Origin: Pelotomaculum sp. UBA3103
Lineage (GTDB): Bacteria > Bacillota > Desulfotomaculia > Desulfotomaculales > Pelotomaculaceae
Reading direction: 5' to 3'
Length of the DNA stretch: 9,852 nt
NCBI GenBank assembly: GCA_002365855.1
Contig: DFAP01000128.1
Span: 494-10,345, forward strand
The stretch's first letter is position 1; each line of letters opens with the position of its first letter. Under the pieces are notes generated by a model. The model ran no database searches. It was given only the letters and a program-made list of their open reading frames with translations, and was not told the origin of the DNA. Positions 5,820-9,852 of this stretch are shown here, in pieces. The translations under genes were made by a program, and so were the position numbers.

Positions 5820-6986
5820 TTACCTGAAGGTAAAGTTTTGGCGCACCCGGCATACCGTTTCTAGCAGATCCGGCTCGTCCTTAACAAGTGCTATCCTTAC
5901 ATAACCTTCCCCCCGGCTGCCAAAAGCAACTCCTGGAATAACAACAACACCGGCTCTTTCAAGTAAGTCATTGACAAAAGTTATGGAAGAGGAATAGCCC
6001 GGCGGCAGCGGCGCCCAGATGAACATTGATGAACTTGGCTTTGGCATCCACCAGCCAATTTCATTCAAACCGTCCACAAGCACGTCCCTGCGTTTTTGGT
6101 AGATTTGGGCTGTCATAGAGACACAATCCTGTGGTCCTGTCAGGGCTGCTATCCCGGCTTCCTGCACAGCAAAAAATACCCCATAGTCGATATTCGACTT
6201 GATCATGGCCAGATTTGACAATACTTCGCTGTTACCAACGGCAAAACCGATTCTGCAGCCGGCCATATTGTAGGTTTTTGAAAGGGAATAAAACTCAATG
6301 CCCACTTCTTTGGCGCCTGGTATTTCCAGGAAGCTCATAGGTTTAAATCCATCAAATGCCAACTCTGAATAAGCTGCATCATGACAAACTAATATATCGT
6401 ATTTTCTTGCGAAATCCACAACACTTTTAAAAAAATTACTGTCAGCCGAAACAGCCGTAGGATTATTAGGGTAATTAAGCCACATCATCTTTGCCTTTGC
6501 TGCTATATCTGGAGGTATCGTCTGAAAATCAGGTAAAAAACGGTTTTCAATACTTAATGGTAGCGAATATATCTCACCCTGTGCCAATAGGATGCTAAAA
6601 CTATATATAGGATAGCCTGGATCAGGAACAAGAGCTAAGTCACCTGGGTCAATATAAGCCAGGGCAACATGAGCCAGCCCATCTTGTGAACCCATGAGCA
6701 CCAGCACTTCTTTTTCAGGATCAAGATCAACATTGAATCGCTTCTTATACCACCCGGAGACAGATTCATGAAGTCGCGACATACCAGTCAGGGAATAAGA
6801 ATAGTAAGATGGGTTGTCCATGGAATGCTGCAGGGACTCAATAATATGTGGGGCAGGAGGCAGGTCAGGGCTGCCGACTCCAAGGTTAATCACCCTTACT
6901 CCGCTGGACTCAACTTTTTTCTTTCTTTCCTCCATTTCGTTGAAAATACCTGAAGAAAGACTACCCAATCTGTTGGCCCTTTTCAT
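5820..6986 (-). CDS. Class I/II aminotransferase, LL-diaminopimelate aminotransferase-like
   Basis: A 388-residue fold-type I PLP enzyme. Visible landmarks are INLGVGSPDLPPAPHII (33-49), YYSYSLTGMSRLHE (61-74), PDPGYPIY (121-128), LNYPNNPTA (170-178) with N175, CHDAAYSELAFDG (201-213) with D203, and the Schiff-base lysine K237 in FYSLSKTYNMAGCRIGF with R245. A late RIAL segment supplies the carboxylate-binding arginine. The pattern resembles DapL (direct conversion of tetrahydrodipicolinate to LL-diaminopimelate for lysine and cell wall) and related aspartate/alanine aminotransferases. I cannot settle the substrate by eye, and many genomes of this group carry several paralogues. The ATG start has AGGAG 8 bases upstream. 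It follows the PHP gene after 146 bases and precedes the coiled-coil gene. Length is normal. Confidence 0.85.
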   Translation of the reverse strand: MKRANRLGSLSSGIFNEMEERKKKVESSGVRVINLGVGSPDLPPAPHIIESLQHSMDNPSYYSYSLTGMSRLHESVSGWYKKRFNVDLDPEKEVLVLMGSQDGLAHVALAYIDPGDLALVPDPGYPIYSFSILLAQGEIYSLPLSIENRFLPDFQTIPPDIAAKAKMMWLNYPNNPTAVSADSNFFKSVVDFARKYDILVCHDAAYSELAFDGFKPMSFLEIPGAKEVGIEFYSLSKTYNMAGCRIGFAVGNSEVLSNLAMIKSNIDYGVFFAVQEAGIAALTGPQDCVSMTAQIYQKRRDVLVDGLNEIGWWMPKPSSSMFIWAPLPPGYSSSITFVNDLLERAGVVVIPGVAFGSRGEGYVRIALVKDEPDLLETVCRVRQNFTFR

Positions 6987-7088
6987 GTTAACATCTCCTG
7001 TATCTAGTCTAGTTTCACCTTAAACCGTCGGAGCAGTTGACATTCCTGTTGTTAAACAATTCGCACCTGTCTGTGCTCTATACGTGCT

Positions 7089-7094
7089 ATTATA
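7089..7094 (-). promoter_or_regulatory. Possible -10 element upstream of the aminotransferase gene
   Basis: A perfect minus-strand TATAAT lies in the 146-base gap between the PHP gene and the aminotransferase gene, about 100 bases before the ATG. No convincing -35 lies 16-18 bases upstream (the nearest, TTGTCG, is 14 bases away), and there is no TGn extension, so this is tentative in an AT-rich stretch. Confidence 0.25.
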
Positions 7095-7132
7095 AAATAA
7101 AAAAGCGCCGACAATTTTGATAAAGTTAAAAA

Positions 7133-7957
7133 TTACATGGTTCCCTCAGAAAACTTTCTAAGCCAGCTGACCACTTTATAAGACACAGTTTTAGAACCGA
7201 GGATGCATCCGGATTTGTGTTCGGGGCCGTGGTAATCAGAACCACCCGTGGATAAAATACCATATTCTGTAGCCAGCCTGTGAAAGTAGTTAGCCTGCTC
7301 CCTGGAATGTGCCGGGTGGTATGCCTCCAGGCCTGCAAGGCCGCAATCTACCAAATCACCAAGTATATTGTTGGATTTATTAAGGCCGGGGTGGGCCAGA
7401 ACAGGGGTTCCTCCCGCCTCACGAACTAAACGCACGGCATCCGCCGTTTTGAGTTTGTAGCGCGGTATATAAGCCGGTCGTCCCGCACCTATATACCTGT
7501 CAAAAGCATCCACTAACGATCCAACCGCTCCTATCTCAACCATAGCCGCTGCCAGATGCGGTCTTCCAATTGAACCAGAGCCTGAGATATCCAGCACCCT
7601 GCTAATTTGTATATTAATACCGCACTGACGAAGCTTACTGACCATTTTTTCCATGCGATTAACCCTTGTGTCGCGGAACAGCTTTAATTTATCCTGCAGT
7701 TTCTGGTTACTTAGATCCATAAAATAACCCAATATATGTATGTCTTCTCCGTTGAACTCAGAACCCAACTCTATACCCGGTATAATCTCAATTTTATTAA
7801 TTTGTCCCGCGTGAACAGCAGGCTCAATTCCTTCAAGGGTATCGTGATCCGTAATAGCAATTGCTTCTAAACCCAGTGCTTTCGCCATTATAACTATATC
7901 AGCAGGACTTTTTGTTCCATCGGATGCAGTGGTATGGACATGTAAATCAACTGGCAT
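7133..7957 (-). CDS. PHP-domain metal-dependent phosphoesterase
   Basis: A 274-residue cytosolic protein with all motifs of the PHP fold: DLHVHTTASDG (4-14, H6 and H8), ITDHDT (35-40, D37 and H38), GIELGSE (61-67, E63), H74, the LAHPG loop (188-191, H189) and GGSDYHG (238-244, D241 and H243). These bind a trinuclear metal site. The closest characterised group is the YciV-like family, which includes 3',5'-nucleoside-bisphosphate phosphatases and the E. coli 5'-to-3' exoribonuclease RNase AM. The length fits a stand-alone PHP enzyme, not the PHP domain of a DNA polymerase. The ATG start has GGTGAG 6 bases upstream. The gene follows the dipeptidase gene after 33 bases, so the two are probably co-transcribed. 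The substrate is not certain. Confidence 0.88.
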   Translation of the reverse strand: MPVDLHVHTTASDGTKSPADIVIMAKALGLEAIAITDHDTLEGIEPAVHAGQINKIEIIPGIELGSEFNGEDIHILGYFMDLSNQKLQDKLKLFRDTRVNRMEKMVSKLRQCGINIQISRVLDISGSGSIGRPHLAAAMVEIGAVGSLVDAFDRYIGAGRPAYIPRYKLKTADAVRLVREAGGTPVLAHPGLNKSNNILGDLVDCGLAGLEAYHPAHSREQANYFHRLATEYGILSTGGSDYHGPEHKSGCILGSKTVSYKVVSWLRKFSEGTM

Positions 7958-7990
7958 AACATACTCACCCTAATATAAATTTCGACAGTA

Positions 7991-8977
7991 CTATTTTAAA
8001 ACCTGCCCGATAACTCTTAAAAAATTATCACCAAGTACTTGTTTTATTATTAAATCACTATAACCTCTTTCGACTAAACCCTGTGTTATACATGGGTAAC
8101 TTGTACAATCATCAATACCTTCTGGAAGGCACTCTGTACCGTCAAAATCCGAGCCCAACCCGACACAGCCCGCCCCACCCAAATTAATGGCATGATCAAT
8201 GTGGTCCAATACCTCATCCAATGATGGCTTTTCTCCACCCAAAAAATCAGGAACGAAATTTATTCCCATAACACCGCCTTTAATCGAAAGCGCCTTAATC
8301 TGATCATCAGTTAAGTTGCGTCGATGACCGGCGAGCGCCCTGCAGTTGGAATGAGAGGCAATTACAGGGTGTTTAGAAACCCTGATCACATCCCAGAATC
8401 CTTTATCTGCAAGGTGTGAGATGTCAACAAGCATTCCCAGCATGTTCATTTCTTCAACTACTTTTGCTCCAAATGGTGTCAACCCACTCTCCGAACCTTC
8501 ATTACCCACACCAGCGCCAATTTCATTGTCCCCGTTCCAGGTCAGGGTTAAAACCCGCACTCCAAGGCGGTAAAGCATGCGCAGCACGCTAATACTTCCC
8601 TGAAGCGCTTCCCCCCCTTCTACTGCTAGCAGTGCTGCAACTTTTCCTTTCGTTAAGGCTGACTCAAGGTCAATCTTTTTTTGGATATGTATAATTTCTT
8701 CTTTGTTGATTTCCATTTCCCTATGATAAAGATCAATTAGCTCCAGTGACCTTCGTGCTCCTTGTTCCTTGAATTCCGGTGAAATAAACGCAGCAAAAAC
8801 TTGCACATTAATCCCACCATCCTTAAGACGCTTCAGGTCAAGGTGACCGCAGTTGGCCCGTTCGCCAAAGTTTCTTTTTTGGTGGAGCATTGCGGTAAGA
8901 GTATCACAATGAGCGTCAACCACTATACTATCACGATGCAGCTGCTCCCAGTGCTCATTGTTTGTTCTTAAAACCAA
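7991..8977 (-). CDS. Membrane dipeptidase-family (M19) zinc peptidase
   Basis: A 328-residue amidohydrolase-fold peptidase of the renal dipeptidase family. Zinc-binding and catalytic residues are visible: H23 and D25 in VVDAHCDT, E120 in LAVEGGEAL, H188 in DISHLA, H209 in IASHSNCRAL, and D277/D279 in GLGSDFDG. HRRNLTDDQ (218-226) is also characteristic. Family members cleave dipeptides, some with a D-residue at the C-terminal side, so it may recycle peptides or act on cell-wall dipeptides. There is no signal peptide or lipobox, so I place it in the cytosol despite the family name. The start is TTG with a G-run Shine-Dalgarno 7 bases upstream; no in-frame ATG lies ahead of the metal-binding DAHCDT. 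It leads the block after the spoVS terminator. Confidence 0.92.
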   Translation of the reverse strand: MVLRTNNEHWEQLHRDSIVVDAHCDTLTAMLHQKRNFGERANCGHLDLKRLKDGGINVQVFAAFISPEFKEQGARRSLELIDLYHREMEINKEEIIHIQKKIDLESALTKGKVAALLAVEGGEALQGSISVLRMLYRLGVRVLTLTWNGDNEIGAGVGNEGSESGLTPFGAKVVEEMNMLGMLVDISHLADKGFWDVIRVSKHPVIASHSNCRALAGHRRNLTDDQIKALSIKGGVMGINFVPDFLGGEKPSLDEVLDHIDHAINLGGAGCVGLGSDFDGTECLPEGIDDCTSYPCITQGLVERGYSDLIIKQVLGDNFLRVIGQVLK

Positions 8978-9007
8978 GAAGACGCCCCCCAGATCATTTT
9001 TATCAGA

Positions 9008-9027
9008 GCTAATCTAATATCATTAGC
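9008..9027. repeat. Inverted repeat GCTAAT-N8-ATTAGC upstream of the dipeptidase gene
   Basis: A 20-bp element with perfect 6-bp outer arms lies 31 bases before the dipeptidase TTG. Inside it, CTAAT-ATC-ATTAG forms a second, overlapping dyad. It sits where an operator or a start-proximal RNA hairpin would act on the dipeptidase-PHP genes. An extended -10-like TGATATTAG overlaps it. Confidence 0.35.
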
Positions 9028-9055
9028 GTACATTATTTTCATACTTTCTAAATAC

Positions 9056-9091
9056 AATAAAACCTGTTTACTCATGTGAATAAACAGGTTT
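9056..9091 (-). terminator. Hairpin terminator after spoVS
   Basis: AAACCTGTTTA and TAAACAGGTTT form a perfect 11-bp stem with a 10-base loop, 30 bases past the spoVS stop. On the minus strand it is followed by TATTGTATTT, an interrupted U-rich tail. On the plus strand no U-tract follows. It most likely ends the spoVS transcript, perhaps incompletely. Confidence 0.7.
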
Positions 9092-9120
9092 GCTCACTAA
9101 ACAATTAAATCTTTACAAAT

Positions 9121-9381
9121 CTAGCGTGGTTCAACAATCAGTTTAATGGCGGTCCTTTCCTCACCATCAATGATAATGTCAGTAAACGCAGGAATACAGA
9201 TCAGGTCAACTCCGCTGGGTGCAACAAATCCTCTTGCAATAGCTACTGCTTTTACTGCTTGGTTGATGGCGCCTGCTCCAATAGCCTGCATTTCGGCACA
9301 TCCGCGTTCCCGGAGCACTCCGGCCAAGGCGCCTGCTACAGAATTTGGATTGGACTTTGCTGAAACTTTTAAGACCTCCAT
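9121..9381 (-). CDS. spoVS: Stage V sporulation protein S (SpoVS)
   Basis: An 86-residue protein, the same length as Bacillus subtilis SpoVS and matching its pattern throughout: MEVLKVSAKSNPNSVAGALAG at the N terminus, then GAGAINQAVKAVAIARG (35-51), PSGVDLICIPAF (55-66) and a C-terminal TAIKLIVEP. It has an Alba-like small alpha/beta fold. In B. subtilis it affects septation and spore coat/core development, and loss blocks sporulation at stage V. The molecular partner is not settled. The ATG start has a perfect AAGGAGG 7 bases upstream. It follows the ymdB-type gene after 135 bases, the common order in spore-forming Clostridia, and has its own candidate sigma-H promoter and terminator. The presence of this gene is the best evidence that the host forms endospores. 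Confidence 0.97.
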   Translation of the reverse strand: MEVLKVSAKSNPNSVAGALAGVLRERGCAEMQAIGAGAINQAVKAVAIARGFVAPSGVDLICIPAFTDIIIDGEERTAIKLIVEPR

Positions 9382-9445
9382 TGAGTAACCTCCTTCATTA
9401 CTTTATAAAAAAACTTGTTGTCCTGAACTCCCTGTAAATAAAATA

Positions 9446-9474
9446 TATTTCGTTAATGGTTAGAAAATTCCTTT
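9446..9474 (-). promoter_or_regulatory. Candidate sigma-H promoter of spoVS
   Basis: On the minus strand AAAGGAATT (9474-9466) matches the sigma-H -35 consensus RnAGGAwww fully. After an 11-base spacer comes AACGAAATA (9454-9446), which matches the -10 consensus RnnGAATww except for one base. Transcription would start near 9440, about 58 bases before the spoVS ATG. B. subtilis spoVS is known to be sigma-H dependent, which supports the assignment. Confidence 0.6.
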
Positions 9475-9516
9475 TAAAAACCATAAATATTTATAGATAT
9501 TAATTTTTGTACAAAA

Positions 9517-9852
9517 TTATTCATAATTTTGGATGCGCCTAATTGCTGAAGCCTCTCCTGTATCTTCATCAATATCAATAACCACGCCATTCAATTGAAA
9601 TGGTCCTGTAGCTACTTCAAAGTGCTGGGGAATTTGGGTCAAAAACTTTTCAATAACGTTTTCCTTTTTTACCCCTATAACTGAGTTCCGCGGACCGGTC
9701 ATGCCTAGATCTGTTATGTAAGCGGTGCCCCCCGGTAAGATGCATTCATCGGCAGTCTGTACGTGGGTGTGTGTTCCTACAACAGCAGATACCAGCCCAT
9801 CCAGGTAAAGCCCCATAGCGACTTTTTCCGAAGTGGCCTCAGCATGGAAATC
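9517..9852 (-). CDS. ymdB: YmdB-family metallophosphoesterase, C-terminal part (cut by the window edge)
   Basis: The open frame runs off the right edge, so only the last 111 residues are visible of a protein usually about 260 long. The visible part begins [10 protein letters not shown] and continues through [12 protein letters not shown]. The histidine in DFHAE and the two in GTHTH are the metal ligands that correspond to H150, H175 and H177 of B. subtilis YmdB. YmdB hydrolyses cyclic nucleotides (cAMP/cGMP in vitro) and influences biofilm, motility and sporulation decisions. The end ([14 protein letters not shown]) is complete with a TAA stop. In many Firmicutes this gene follows rny (RNase Y), which would be expected just outside the window. 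The internal ATG at 9816 is not the true start, because the conserved residues upstream are in frame with it. Confidence 0.93.
   Translation of the reverse strand, partial: DFHAEATSEKVAMGLYLDGLVSAVVGTHTHVQTADECILPGGTAYITDLGMTGPRNSVIGVKKENVIEKFLTQIPQHFEVATGPFQLNGVVIDIDEDTGEASAIRRIQNYE

Noticed and set aside
7037..7059. Plus-strand TTGACA and the palindrome TTGTT-A-AACAA as a divergent promoter/operator
   Set aside because: No -10 element follows at 16-18 bases and no plus-strand gene lies downstream.
7091..7111. T-run after GGCGC downstream of the PHP gene, as a terminator
   Set aside because: The minus strand reads GTCGGCGC followed by six T, but no arm upstream can pair with it to form a stable stem.
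7126..7338. Minus-strand 70-residue frame within the end of the PHP gene
   Set aside because: It lies inside the PHP coding sequence in another frame, where the PHP metal motifs are required, and has no family resemblance.

Overview
The window reads as chromosomal DNA of an anaerobic, endospore-forming Firmicute. The best fit by gene content is the Clostridia/Peptococcaceae group (Desulfotomaculum or Pelotomaculum relatives). SpoVS shows a spore former. YmdB next to SpoVS, a DapL-like aminotransferase, DUF3842 and the late cobamide genes together fit that group. The genus is inferred from protein style, not from a database search. All 13 genes that I accept lie on the minus strand, so they are read from the right edge to the left. 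No intergenic stretch exceeds about 215 bases. I see no RNA genes, mobile elements or CRISPR arrays.

Right part (9852 to about 9060): the C-terminal part of the YmdB phosphodiesterase, then spoVS with its own candidate sigma-H promoter and a strong hairpin terminator. Middle part (about 8977 to 5351): an M19 dipeptidase, a PHP-domain phosphoesterase, a DapL-like class I/II aminotransferase and a 91-residue coiled-coil protein of unknown function. This block closes with a clear rho-independent terminator.

Left part (about 5340 to 121): a near-perfect extended -10 promoter sits just past that terminator. It starts what looks like one transcription unit: a DUF3842 protein, cobU, cbiB, cobS, cobD, cobC and a small helix-turn-helix-like protein. 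A rho-independent terminator overlaps the end of the last gene. CobD makes (R)-1-amino-2-propanol phosphate, CbiB attaches it to adenosylcobyric acid, and CobU activates the product to the GDP form. CobS joins that to alpha-ribazole (phosphate), and CobC removes the phosphate. So the cluster covers aminopropanol arm synthesis and nucleotide-loop assembly. Corrin-ring genes and cobT are not in the window.

There is no obvious new large system here. The points most worth a second look are the two uncharacterised proteins that bracket the cob genes (DUF3842 at the head, the HTH-like protein at the tail), the apparent absence of a cobalamin riboswitch in front of the cluster, palindromes in its spacers, and the sigma-H-like promoter of spoVS.
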